DNA of 64,000 nucleotides from Flavobacterium chryseum (lineage in GTDB: Bacteria; Bacteroidota; Bacteroidia; Flavobacteriales; Flavobacteriaceae): the NCBI RefSeq assembly GCF_004362015.1, contig NZ_SNWW01000007.1:62001-126000 (forward strand). Direction: 5' to 3'. Shown piece by piece: positions 27,557 through 36,165 of the stretch. Numbering within the stretch: the stretch's first letter is position 1; every line of letters begins with the position of its first letter. Made by a program: the position numbers and the translations under genes. The notes under the pieces were generated by a model that had not been told where the DNA came from, searched no databases, and was given only the letters and a program-made list of their open reading frames with translations.

Positions 27557-29185
27557 ATGGATTTAAACTTCAATAAAAACGAAGATCACAATAAACTATT
27601 ACTTTCTGACCTAAAACAAAAATTTGCCAAAGTAAAATTGGGCGGAGGTGAAAAACGTATCGAAAAACTACATGCCGAAGGTAAAATGACGGCTCGCGAA
27701 CGCATCGATTATTTGCTAGATGAAAACTCGAAAAGCATCGAAATTGGAGGATTTGTTGGTGAAGGAATGTATGCTGAACATGGCGGCTGCCCTTCTGGCG
27801 GTGTTGTTATTAAAATAGGATATATAAAAGGAAAACAATGTATTGTTGTTGCCAACGATGCCACTGTAAAAGCAGGTGCCTGGTTTCCTATTACAGGAAA
27901 GAAAAACCTTCGCGCACAGGAAATTGCAATGGAAAACAGATTGCCAATTATTTATTTAGTCGATAGTGCCGGTGTTTATTTACCGCTTCAGGATGAAATT
28001 TTTCCTGACAAAGAACATTTTGGCCGAATCTTTAGAAACAATGCTCAAATGAGCAGTATGGGAATCACTCAAATCGCTGCCGTTATGGGAAGTTGTGTTG
28101 CAGGTGGTGCTTATTTACCTATTATGAGCGACGAAGCTTTAATCGTTGATAAAACCGGAAGTATTTTCCTTGCCGGAAGTTATTTAGTAAAAGCGGCTAT
28201 TGGAGAAACTATTGATAATGAAACTTTAGGCGGAGCAACGACACATTGCGAGATTTCCGGAGTGACAGATTATAAAGCAAAAGACGATAAAGATGCTTTA
28301 GATAAAATAAAAAATATTGTAGACAAAATTGGCGATTATGATAAAGCTGGCTACAGCAGAATCAAAGCTGAAAAACCTAAATTAGAACCAAAAGACATTT
28401 ATGGAATTTTGCCAAAAGCCAGAAATGAGCAATATGATATGATGGAAATCATCAATCGTTTGGTCGATAATTCTGAATTTGAAGCCTATAAAGATGGTTA
28501 CGGACAAACTATAATAACCGGATACGCCAGAATTGACGGTTGGGCTGTTGGGATTGTTGCTAACCAAAGAAAAGTAGTTAAAACCAAAAAAGGCGAGATG
28601 CAGTTTGGTGGCGTAATTTACTCTGACAGTGCAGATAAAGCAACCCGTTTTATTGCGAATTGCAATCAAAAGAAAATTCCATTAGTTTTTATACAAGATG
28701 TTACCGGTTTTATGGTTGGTTCAAAATCTGAACATGGCGGAATTATAAAAGATGGCGCCAAAATGGTAAATGCCGTAAGTAATTCGGTTGTACCAAAATT
28801 TACTGTAATCGTTGGAAATTCATACGGAGCAGGAAATTATGCGATGTGCGGAAAAGCTTATGACCCGAGGTTAATTTTTGCCTGGCCAAGTGCAGAACTT
28901 GCCGTTATGGGCGGAACTCAGGCTGCAAAAGTGTTGGCTCAAATTGAAGCTTCTTCGCTTAAAGCAAAAGGAGAAGTTGTAGATGAGGCTAAAGAAACAG
29001 AGTTATTCAATAAAATAAAAGCACGTTACGACGAACAAACTTCGCCTTATTACGCCGCTTCAAGATTATGGACAGATGCCATTATTGATCCGTTAGATAC
29101 CAGAACATGGATTTCTATGGGGATTGAAGCTGCAAACCATGCACCTATTCAAAAACAATTTAATTTGGGCGTAATTCAGGTTTAG
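27557..29185 (+). CDS. Acyl-CoA carboxylase carboxyltransferase (beta) subunit
   Basis: 542 residues, both carboxyltransferase halves present. Seen: 'GKMTARERIDYLLD', 'AEHGGCPSGGVV', the oxyanion 'GSCVAGGAYLP', 'FIQDVTGFMVG', and 'GNSYGAGNYAMCGKAYDPR' with 'AWPSAELAVMGG'. Spacing and length resemble the 3-methylcrotonyl-CoA carboxylase beta subunit (leucine breakdown) more than the propionyl-CoA type. It transfers CO2 from biotin to acyl-CoA in the cytosol. The biotin-carrying alpha subunit is not in this window. Monocistronic with its own terminator. Confidence 0.88.
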   Translation: MDLNFNKNEDHNKLLLSDLKQKFAKVKLGGGEKRIEKLHAEGKMTARERIDYLLDENSKSIEIGGFVGEGMYAEHGGCPSGGVVIKIGYIKGKQCIVVANDATVKAGAWFPITGKKNLRAQEIAMENRLPIIYLVDSAGVYLPLQDEIFPDKEHFGRIFRNNAQMSSMGITQIAAVMGSCVAGGAYLPIMSDEALIVDKTGSIFLAGSYLVKAAIGETIDNETLGGATTHCEISGVTDYKAKDDKDALDKIKNIVDKIGDYDKAGYSRIKAEKPKLEPKDIYGILPKARNEQYDMMEIINRLVDNSEFEAYKDGYGQTIITGYARIDGWAVGIVANQRKVVKTKKGEMQFGGVIYSDSADKATRFIANCNQKKIPLVFIQDVTGFMVGSKSEHGGIIKDGAKMVNAVSNSVVPKFTVIVGNSYGAGNYAMCGKAYDPRLIFAWPSAELAVMGGTQAAKVLAQIEASSLKAKGEVVDEAKETELFNKIKARYDEQTSPYYAASRLWTDAIIDPLDTRTWISMGIEAANHAPIQKQFNLGVIQV

Positions 29186-29200
29186 CTTTTCTATATTCTC

Positions 29201-29235
29201 AAAATGAGTTAAATAAATAGTAAAAAACTCATTTT
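29201..29235 (+). terminator. Hairpin terminator after carboxyltransferase gene
   Basis: Stem AAAATGAGTT / AACTCATTTT, 15-nt loop. Confidence 0.6.
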
Positions 29236-29305
29236 CAATACATTGAAATACATTATATGATTAAAAATTACTAACTTTAGTATGAATTTTTAATCTATTA
29301 GTATC

Positions 29306-29728
29306 ATGGAAAATGTAAAAAGTTTAAATAAATGGGCAAATTCGCACACTTATTTACCAGTAGATTTAGTACGTATTGTATTGGGCGTTTTTTTATTTAT
29401 GAAAGGTGTCTGGTTTGTAACCAACATTCAGTATTTGCATGATTTAATTTCTCCTGTCGATAGGTTTGGAGGCGGAATGTTTATGTTACATTACATTGCT
29501 CCGGCTCATATGATTGGAGGTATAATGATTGTTTTTGGGTTGCTTACCCGTTGGGCGATAGCAGCTCAGTTACCCATTTTATTTGGGGCTGTTATTATCA
29601 ATTTTATGGGAAACATGCACTCTGAAAATTTAATTCTGGCAGTAGTTACCTTATTAGTTTGTATTTTCTTTTTGTTTTATGGCAGCGGAAAACATTCCGC
29701 TGATTATTATTTCAAAATGCAGCAATAA
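29306..29728 (+). CDS. DoxX family membrane protein
   Basis: 140 residues with four transmembrane helices ('LVRIVLGVFLFMKGVWF', 'MIGGIMIVFGLLTRWAI', 'LPILFGAVIINFMG', 'LILAVVTLLVCIFFLFYG'), the DoxX layout. Inner-membrane; family roles include redox and respiration-linked functions, none provable here. Own terminator follows. Confidence 0.85.
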   Translation: MENVKSLNKWANSHTYLPVDLVRIVLGVFLFMKGVWFVTNIQYLHDLISPVDRFGGGMFMLHYIAPAHMIGGIMIVFGLLTRWAIAAQLPILFGAVIINFMGNMHSENLILAVVTLLVCIFFLFYGSGKHSADYYFKMQQ

Positions 29729-29732
29729 TAAT

Positions 29733-29766
29733 ATTTATCCTCGACGGTAAAATGTTGAGGATAAAT
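29733..29766 (+). terminator. Hairpin terminator after doxX-like gene
   Basis: Stem ATTTATCCTCGAC / GTTGAGGATAAAT with one G-U pair. Confidence 0.65.
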
Positions 29767-29840
29767 AACAACTCTCTTTTTAAAGTTAATCTTTTCTTTA
29801 AAATTTCTTTAATTGTGTTTTATGCATTAAATTCGCCACC

Positions 29841-30188
29841 ATGAATTGGATTCGTAAAACCGTTATTTTTCTATCACTTTTGGTCATGGCTTTTTTTGCT
29901 TTTCAGGCAAACCAGCTTGCTGTACAAAAAGTTGAAACTCAAAAATCAGATACGAATTTTTCTCTTGATTATCTGGATGCGTCAGATTTTATTCAGCCAC
30001 AAACCAGCTATCAATTTGCTGCAAATATTAAAACGAGCCAACCTACTTTAATTAAATGGTTTGACTCTTTATTGGTTTTAATTCCGAGTCATAAGGTTGT
30101 AAAATCTGTAGCAAACTTTTCCAACCAATATTCTCTGCAGAGCAAAAAAGTCTTATTACTGCTCTACCCTTTCCACTATTTTTGGTAA
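29841..30188 (+). CDS. Hypothetical protein with N-terminal membrane anchor or signal
   Basis: 115 residues. The N-terminal hydrophobic stretch 'TVIFLSLLVMAFFAFQANQ' is a signal anchor or uncleaved signal; the remainder is polar until a short hydrophobic end ('VLLLLYPFHYFW'). No family recognised. It lies between doxX-like and another small unknown gene; no shared function is evident. Confidence 0.55.
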   Translation: MNWIRKTVIFLSLLVMAFFAFQANQLAVQKVETQKSDTNFSLDYLDASDFIQPQTSYQFAANIKTSQPTLIKWFDSLLVLIPSHKVVKSVANFSNQYSLQSKKVLLLLYPFHYFW

Positions 30189-30294
30189 TTAAATACATGA
30201 AATTTTAGCGTGAAGAATTATTTCTTCCAAATAAATTAAACTGTTTTCCAATCCGGAAACTGTTTATCATTTCATATTATTTAATTTAAAAAAC

Positions 30295-30765
30295 ATGGAT
30301 ACAAGTGTAACTATAATTGGTATTGTGATTGCGGTCATAGTAGCAATTCCCGTATATTTTTCTGCCCGAACGAGCGCTGCAAACAAATCTAAAATTCTGG
30401 ACATCAAAAAGAAATTCAATCCCGCACATCCGGAAGATTTTGATTTAACCGAAACTCAGAGCAACAAAACGCTTACAATCGATCAAAAAAATCGAAAGTT
30501 TATTTTAATGAATTTCAACCCAAATCAACAGGAAGCAACATTTGTAGATTTAAAAACGGTTTCGTCCTGCAAATTAATTCCAACAACAGACGGAAATTCA
30601 GATACAATTTTAAAAATTGATTTTGAATTTCAGGAAAGGGAAACTTCTAAAAAAATTACAATTCCATTCTATGATTTTGATGATGACCGCATCAAACAAA
30701 TAAGCGCTTACCAAGATCATATGTTTGCAAAAAAATGGCTTAAAATCATTCAGGATTCTATTTAG
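30295..30765 (+). CDS. Hypothetical protein with one N-terminal transmembrane helix
   Basis: 156 residues. 'IIGIVIAVIVAIPVYFSA' is a clear N-terminal membrane helix; the rest is a soluble, likely cytoplasmic beta-rich domain ('NKTLTIDQKNRKFILMNFN', 'LKTVSSCKLIP', 'ITIPFYDFDDDRIKQISAYQ'), resembling PH-like sensing folds only in general pattern. Family not recognised. A hairpin terminator follows 22 bp after the stop. Confidence 0.65.
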   Translation: MDTSVTIIGIVIAVIVAIPVYFSARTSAANKSKILDIKKKFNPAHPEDFDLTETQSNKTLTIDQKNRKFILMNFNPNQQEATFVDLKTVSSCKLIPTTDGNSDTILKIDFEFQERETSKKITIPFYDFDDDRIKQISAYQDHMFAKKWLKIIQDSI

Positions 30766-30787
30766 TGTTAGTTATTTAATTCAGTAA

Positions 30788-30812
30788 AAAGAGGCTCATT
30801 TTGAGTCTCTTT
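30788..30812 (+). terminator. Hairpin terminator
   Basis: Stem AAAGAGGCTCA / TGAGTCTCTTT (one G-U pair), then seven Ts. Confidence 0.8.
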
Positions 30813-30835
30813 TTTTTATAGTATTAATCCGTTGT

Positions 30836-30996
30836 GTGTAATTTTCAAACACATAGAAACATAGATTTATACCTAAAAAGAATACAAAGAGAAACGTATT
30901 TCTTTCACATATCTAAGCTCTGTGCATTTTAAATAAACGAAACGCCTTTTTTAAGAGCCTAGAGTCTATGTTTCTATGTGTTTAAATTAATTACAC
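30836..30996. repeat. Inverted repeat element upstream of hemN
   Basis: Arms of 19 bp (30847-30865 and 30965-30983) are perfect inverted copies, extended outward by GTGTAATT / AATTACAC. The about 100-bp middle has no gene. Of the size and form of dispersed Flavobacterium intergenic repeats; copy number is not visible from one window. Confidence 0.6.
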
Positions 30997-31005
30997 CCTA
31001 GTAAT

Positions 31006-31049
31006 ATGATATTTATCATTTTATGTTTTGGATTTAGGAATTAATTTTG
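31006..31049 (+). promoter_or_regulatory. FNR-like box and promoter of hemN
   Basis: The palindrome ATGATATTTATCAT (31006-31019) matches FNR half-sites (TTGAT-N4-ATCAA). A -7 element TAATTTTG is at 31042-31049. The box centre would be about 42 bp upstream of a start point near 31055, the classic activating position. Confidence 0.75.
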
Positions 31050-31069
31050 ATGATCCAACATAGACTTTT

Positions 31070-32434
31070 ATGAAAATTTCATTGATTCAAAAATACAACG
31101 TTCCCGGTCCAAGATATACAAGTTATCCAACTGTTCCGTACTGGAATGAAGCCAATTTTACTACCGAAAAATGGATCGAATCTTTTCAAAAAGCCTTTTC
31201 AGAAAGTAATTCACAAAACGGAATCAGTTTATATATTCATTTGCCTTTTTGTGAAAGCATGTGTACTTTTTGCGGATGCAACAAACGCATTACTAAAAAT
31301 CACTCGGTTGAAGAAACGTACATAAAAGCACTTTTAAAAGAATGGAGTTTATATTGCAAAGTACTTCCGGAAAGACCTCTTATAAAAGAAATTCATTTAG
31401 GCGGAGGAACTCCAACCTTCTTTTCAAAAAACAATTTAGAACATCTTATTAATGGTATTTTTAGTTTTGCTAATAAAGCTGAAAATTATGAATTCAGTTT
31501 TGAAGGACATCCTAATAATACGACTTACGAACAACTCAAAAAATTATATGATTTAGGCTTTCGCCGAGTGAGTTTTGGTGTTCAGGATTATGCCGAAAAA
31601 GTTCAAAAAGCCATTAACCGAATTCAGCCTTTTCATAATGTAGCTAAAGCAACTTTTTGGGCAAAAGAAATTGGATATACTTCTATCGGCCACGATATTA
31701 TTTTTGGTCTTCCGTTTCAAACTCTTGAAGATGTTGTTGATACAGTAGAAAAAACAAATTCTCTAAAACCGGATCGTTTAGCATTTTACAGCTACGCACA
31801 TGTGCCGTGGATAAAAGGAAACGGACAGCGCGGTTTTAATGATGAAAACCTTCCTAAAGATGCCGAAAAAAGAAAACTTTACGAAGTTGGCAAACAACTC
31901 CTTTCAGAAAATGGTTATCATGAAATTGGAATGGATCATTTTGCATTAGAATCTGACAGTTTGTATAAAGCTGCGCAAAACAATAAACTGCACCGAAATT
32001 TTATGGGCTATAGCGCTTCAAAAACTCAATTGATGATTGGTTTAGGCGTTTCATCTATTAGCGACAGCTGGTATAGTTTTGCTCAGAATACTAAGAATCT
32101 TGAAGATTATTATCAATTATTAGAATGGGATAAATTGCCTATTGTTAAAGGTCATATTCTAACTGATGAGGATCTTATTATTCGAAAACACATTTTGAAC
32201 TTAACTTGTGAGTTTGAAACTTCCTGGAGCGATCAATCTTTTTATTTTGAAGAACTTCCTGAAGTCTTATCTTATTTGAAAGAAATAGAAAAAGATCAAT
32301 TAATTGTAATTGAAGAAAATAAAATAAGAATTACCGAAGCCGGAAAACCTTTTGTTCGTAATATTTGTATGGCTTTTGATTTGCATTTAAAAAGAAAATC
32401 ACCGGAAACAAGTTTGTTTTCGATGACTGTTTAA
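31070..32434 (+). CDS. hemN: Oxygen-independent coproporphyrinogen III oxidase
   Basis: 454 residues. A radical-SAM enzyme with the HemN cluster motif 'CESMCTFCGC' and the N-terminal signature 'VPGPRYTSYPT'; 'GGGTPTF' binds SAM, and the C-terminal HemN domain is present. It converts coproporphyrinogen III to protoporphyrinogen IX without O2. This suits its FNR-type promoter and its position beside the high-affinity oxidase genes, whose hemes it helps supply. Its last 4 bp overlap the end of the convergent membrane-protein gene. Confidence 0.96.
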   Translation: MKISLIQKYNVPGPRYTSYPTVPYWNEANFTTEKWIESFQKAFSESNSQNGISLYIHLPFCESMCTFCGCNKRITKNHSVEETYIKALLKEWSLYCKVLPERPLIKEIHLGGGTPTFFSKNNLEHLINGIFSFANKAENYEFSFEGHPNNTTYEQLKKLYDLGFRRVSFGVQDYAEKVQKAINRIQPFHNVAKATFWAKEIGYTSIGHDIIFGLPFQTLEDVVDTVEKTNSLKPDRLAFYSYAHVPWIKGNGQRGFNDENLPKDAEKRKLYEVGKQLLSENGYHEIGMDHFALESDSLYKAAQNNKLHRNFMGYSASKTQLMIGLGVSSISDSWYSFAQNTKNLEDYYQLLEWDKLPIVKGHILTDEDLIIRKHILNLTCEFETSWSDQSFYFEELPEVLSYLKEIEKDQLIVIEENKIRITEAGKPFVRNICMAFDLHLKRKSPETSLFSMTV

Positions 32435-33132
32435 TGGCAGTTAGGAACTTGCTGTACAAATAAACTCATATTAGATGGTGAAATATAAGGAATCCCTAAC
32501 CCTAAACCTCTTAGAATAAATAAAACGCCAATAATCACGGCTACATAAGGAATTGCTTTTTGAATTTTATTTCTAAACGGAAGTTTTATCATTGAATGAA
32601 TGTACACGACCAACGTCATTAAAGGCAGAGTTCCTAAACCGAATAAAATCATATACAAAATTCCCAAACTGGCGCTTTGCATTGCTATTGCGCCAAATAA
32701 AGCAACATAAACCATTCCGCAAGGCAAGAATCCGTTTAGCAATCCAATTATAAAAAGTGATTTAAAACTTTTATTTTTAAATTGATTTCCTAAGTTTGAT
32801 TTTATTTTTGAAATGATTTTATAAACCGGTTTTGAAAAATTATATTTTGAAAATACTTTTTCAGGAATTAAAGCAACAAGTATCATTGCCAAACCAATAA
32901 ATATCGACATTTTTTGTTGCAAACCCGCTAAGAAAAAACCTCTTCCTAATAATCCAAAAATTAAACCAATTGAAGCGTAAGCGGTTAATCTACCAAAATG
33001 ATATGTTAGTGTTTGGGTTACCTTTTTCGCTTCATTTTGATGATCTACAGGTAACATCATAGCAATTGGACCGCACATTCCGATGCAGTGCAGGCTGCTG
33101 ATAAGTCCAAATATAAAAGCGGAGTACAACAT
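32431..33132 (-). CDS. Sulfite exporter TauE/SafE-like (UreH-type) membrane protein of the cco cluster
   Basis: 233 residues with about six transmembrane helices. N-terminal 'GLISSLHCIGMCGPIAMMLP' and internal 'GLLNGFLPCGMVYVALFGA' are the UreH/DsbD-like signature with paired Cys-Gly and Pro-Cys. Genes of this type end many Bacteroidota cbb3 operons and are thought to serve copper or redox handling during oxidase assembly. That role is inferred from position: it is 12 bp after ccoH. Confidence 0.85.
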   Translation of the reverse strand: MLYSAFIFGLISSLHCIGMCGPIAMMLPVDHQNEAKKVTQTLTYHFGRLTAYASIGLIFGLLGRGFFLAGLQQKMSIFIGLAMILVALIPEKVFSKYNFSKPVYKIISKIKSNLGNQFKNKSFKSLFIIGLLNGFLPCGMVYVALFGAIAMQSASLGILYMILFGLGTLPLMTLVVYIHSMIKLPFRNKIQKAIPYVAVIIGVLFILRGLGLGIPYISPSNMSLFVQQVPNCH

Positions 33133-33144
33133 TTGTTTTTATTA

Positions 33145-33594
33145 TTAATTTACATAAATAACTTCTTTTGTTAAGTACTTCTTTCCATCGTATTGCCATT
33201 CCATATTAACGTCCCAACGTCCTTTTACCAATTTATTCTTTGGAATCAGTAAAGTAGAATTTGTCAATGAAATTTGGGTATTGAAATCAAATTTCTTGTT
33301 TGAAGGTCTGTACAGCAAAATATTCCCTTTTATTTTATCACTTTCTAATGTAGTTGGAAAAGCAATTTTTACACCATCTTCAGTATATTTAATAGAAGGC
33401 TTTTGTTGCAAATCATGAGCATTTTGAATTCGGGCCATTTCTTCCTGAAAATGCGAATCGTGTTTATAATATTCTTCTACAACCAAATCGTTATCATACT
33501 TGCTATTGGATTGTACTTCAAAAACAAAATATAAAATGAATGTCATAAACAGCGCAAAGGCAATGACAATTCCGGTTCCCCAATTGATTTTCAT
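33145..33594 (-). CDS. ccoH: FixH/CcoH-type cbb3 oxidase assembly protein
   Basis: 149 residues. One N-terminal transmembrane helix ('TGIVIAFALFMTFILYFVF') and a periplasmic beta domain ending 'GRWDVNMEWQYDGKKYLT', as in FixH. Role: assembly or stability of the cbb3 oxidase. Part of the cco operon, 10 bp after ccoG. Confidence 0.88.
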   Translation of the reverse strand: MKINWGTGIVIAFALFMTFILYFVFEVQSNSKYDNDLVVEEYYKHDSHFQEEMARIQNAHDLQQKPSIKYTEDGVKIAFPTTLESDKIKGNILLYRPSNKKFDFNTQISLTNSTLLIPKNKLVKGRWDVNMEWQYDGKKYLTKEVIYVN

Positions 33595-33604
33595 AATATA
33601 TCTT

Positions 33605-35023
33605 TTAATTAAAACTTCGTGGACCTAAAAAATTTGTACTTGTAGTTTCAAGCAATTCTTTGCCGTTATAAACTCCAATTTCAACTTTTGTTTTATCACT
33701 TTCTAAAAGTGCTTTTTCTATTTCTATAAATAAGGTTCCTTGTGAGATTCCTTCTTTTTTAACTTTAAAATGCTCTTTTCCTACATTCTTAATCTGACCT
33801 TTTTGATTAATTAATTCAAAATGAATATCATTGTAATCATTCATCGTTTTATTGACAATTTTATAAGTGTATACATTACTGATTTTATCACCTTTATGTT
33901 GAAAAAGCTGTCCTGGCAAACGTAAAATTATCGCCTCAACATCCGTTCTTAAAAATAACATTCCCGCAAAAACACTTAGTAAAATAAATAAAACAGCCGT
34001 GTAACCTTTCATTCTTGCTGTGAACTTAAAAGGTTCTTTTTTTGCAATTTCATCTTCAGATGCATAACGAATAAGTCCTTTTGGTAAGCCAACAGTTTCC
34101 ATTATGGTATCGCATTCGTCAATACAGGCAGTGCAATTGGTACATTCTAATTGAGTTCCGTTTCGAATATCAATTCCCATAGGGCAAACATGCACACATT
34201 GATGACAATCGATGCAATCTCCTTTTCCGGTTATGGCTCTGTCTTCTTTTTTATTAAATTTAGCACGACCAGCTTCTTTTTCTCCACGAACAAAATCATA
34301 GGCAACATTAATCGATTTATTATCTAAAAGAACGCCTTGCAACCTACCATACGGACAGGCAATAATACAAACCTGTTCCCGAAACCAGACAAATACAAAA
34401 TAAAACACTCCTGTAAAAATAAGCAGTGCAACAAAATTACTTGCTTGCTGAACCGGGCCTTCTTCAACCATTAAAAACAAAACATCGCTACCTACCAAAT
34501 AGGCTAGAAAAACATTGGCTATACCAAAAGAAATCAGGAAAAATATAGACCATTTAATGAGCCTTTTTCGGATTTTTTCTGCATTCCATTCTTGCCTTGC
34601 CAAACGGGATTGAGCACCGCGGTCGCCATCAATCCAATACTCTATTCTTCGGAAAACCATTTCAAGAAAAATAGTCTGGGGACAAATCCATCCACAAAAA
34701 ATCCTTCCAAAAACAACTGTAAACAATATAATAAAGACAATACCAACGAGCATTGATATTACAAAAAGGTAAAAATCCTGCGGCCAAAAAGGGGATCCAA
34801 AAATATTGAAACGACGCTCCATAACATTGAACATCATAAATTGATTTCCGTTTACTTTTATAAACGGATTTGCAATTAAAATGGCCAATAAAACGTAGCT
34901 GACTATTTTTCGATAATTGTAAAACTTACCAGACGGTTTCTTCGGAAAAATAAATTTTCGATTTCCACCTTCATCAATAGTTCCAATGGTATCTCTAAAA
35001 GCTTCGTCTGGTAAATTTGACAT
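33605..35023 (-). CDS. ccoG: Cytochrome c oxidase accessory protein CcoG
   Basis: 472 residues. Several transmembrane helices, the NapH-like 'GRIFCGWICPQT' region, 'CIIACPYGRLQG', and two 4Fe-4S ferredoxin motifs ('CIDCHQCVHVCP' and 'CTNCTACIDECD'), followed by a C-terminal Ig-like periplasmic domain. CcoG is a copper-reducing assembly factor of cbb3 oxidases. Five bp separate it from ccoP. Confidence 0.95.
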   Translation of the reverse strand: MSNLPDEAFRDTIGTIDEGGNRKFIFPKKPSGKFYNYRKIVSYVLLAILIANPFIKVNGNQFMMFNVMERRFNIFGSPFWPQDFYLFVISMLVGIVFIILFTVVFGRIFCGWICPQTIFLEMVFRRIEYWIDGDRGAQSRLARQEWNAEKIRKRLIKWSIFFLISFGIANVFLAYLVGSDVLFLMVEEGPVQQASNFVALLIFTGVFYFVFVWFREQVCIIACPYGRLQGVLLDNKSINVAYDFVRGEKEAGRAKFNKKEDRAITGKGDCIDCHQCVHVCPMGIDIRNGTQLECTNCTACIDECDTIMETVGLPKGLIRYASEDEIAKKEPFKFTARMKGYTAVLFILLSVFAGMLFLRTDVEAIILRLPGQLFQHKGDKISNVYTYKIVNKTMNDYNDIHFELINQKGQIKNVGKEHFKVKKEGISQGTLFIEIEKALLESDKTKVEIGVYNGKELLETTSTNFLGPRSFN

Positions 35024-35028
35024 GATTG

Positions 35029-35967
35029 TTATTTTTTAACTTCGGTATTATCTGTTCCTTTAACTTCTGCAGCATCTGTTTTAGGAGCACTTTCGTCTAC
35101 CCAAATTTCTCCGTCCGGTGCTTTTGGATCTTTTGGATTACTTCCTTGCAGAGACAAAATATAACTTGCCACTTTTTGAATTTCTTTAGGTTTTAAAGTT
35201 CCTTTCCAGGAAATCATTCCTTTACCATCACGTCCACCATTGGTAATCGTATGAAACAGGTTTTTAATTCCTCCACCCAAGATCCAGTGGTTATCAGTTA
35301 AATTCGGACCAATTTGTCCTCCGGCATCCGCTCTGTGACAAGCAGCACAATTGGTTGTGAATATTTCTTTACCAGCTGCTAAATTTTCCGGATCAGTTAG
35401 TAAAACAACTGTTTTTTCATCCATCAAATCCGGTGCTGTTTTAAGGTATTCTTCTACGTCAACTTTTGCCTGAGCCATTTCTGTTTTTAATTCAGCTTCC
35501 TGATCGGCTGCACCAAAAACCTCATATCTTGTAAAATAAATTACTCCAAAAACAATAGTGATATAGAATAAATAAATCCACCAGGGCGGTAAATTATTGT
35601 CTAATTCTTTAATTCCGTCATAGTCATGATGCATCAATAAATCACCTTCACGTTCAATAGGTTGCGTTTTGGTAAGTTTATGCATTAGGTTTTTATACCA
35701 ATTGCTTTCTTTTAAACTTAAACTATCTTCATATGCTAATTTTGCTTTTTCTTCCGGAGTCATCAATTGGTACATGATACGGTTTACTGCACTTAATGTA
35801 ATTTCAATAGCAATTAAAATAAACAGAAATGCAAATAAGAAAACAGAAAGCATTGGATATTTTATAAAAGCCGGTCGGTCACCAGAATCAATAAAAAATT
35901 CCATTAAACCAAAAACGATGAAGAAAATCAGCGGTACTCTTACATATACTGGGAAAAATTTTTTCAT
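35029..35967 (-). CDS. ccoP: cbb3 oxidase subunit III with one heme c domain
   Basis: 312 residues. Two N-terminal membrane segments, a third before 'LPPWWIYLFYITIVFGVIYF' (the CcoP signature), then one cytochrome c domain with heme site 'CAACH' and a later 'GKGMISWKG' axial-Met region. Proteobacterial CcoP has two heme c domains; this one has a single domain, as often in Bacteroidota. It feeds electrons to CcoN. An acidic Lys-rich tail follows. Confidence 0.95.
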   Translation of the reverse strand: MKKFFPVYVRVPLIFFIVFGLMEFFIDSGDRPAFIKYPMLSVFLFAFLFILIAIEITLSAVNRIMYQLMTPEEKAKLAYEDSLSLKESNWYKNLMHKLTKTQPIEREGDLLMHHDYDGIKELDNNLPPWWIYLFYITIVFGVIYFTRYEVFGAADQEAELKTEMAQAKVDVEEYLKTAPDLMDEKTVVLLTDPENLAAGKEIFTTNCAACHRADAGGQIGPNLTDNHWILGGGIKNLFHTITNGGRDGKGMISWKGTLKPKEIQKVASYILSLQGSNPKDPKAPDGEIWVDESAPKTDAAEVKGTDNTEVKK

Positions 35968-35984
35968 TTTATTATCTTTTGAAA

Positions 35985-36161
35985 TTATACTGCTCCTTCA
36001 TCTAAAGGAATTTCACTCATTTCCTGAATTTTATCTTTCTTGTATGAGAATACCCAAAAGCCTAAGCCTACAAAAAACGAAAAGAATATCAGGAGAGAAA
36101 TAATCGGGTAAATTTCTATACCCGATATATTCTCCATATTGTGTTTTATTTGTTCGAACAT
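35985..36161 (-). CDS. ccoQ: Small cbb3 oxidase subunit CcoQ
   Basis: 58 residues: 'MFEQIKHNMENISGIEIYP', one membrane helix ('IISLLIFFSFFVGLGFWVF'), then 'SYKKDKIQEMSEIPLDEG'. Size, single helix and place between ccoNO and ccoP identify CcoQ, which stabilises the complex. Start 4 bp after the ccoNO stop; ends 17 bp before ccoP. Confidence 0.9.
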   Translation of the reverse strand: MFEQIKHNMENISGIEIYPIISLLIFFSFFVGLGFWVFSYKKDKIQEMSEIPLDEGAV

Positions 36162-36165
36162 GATG

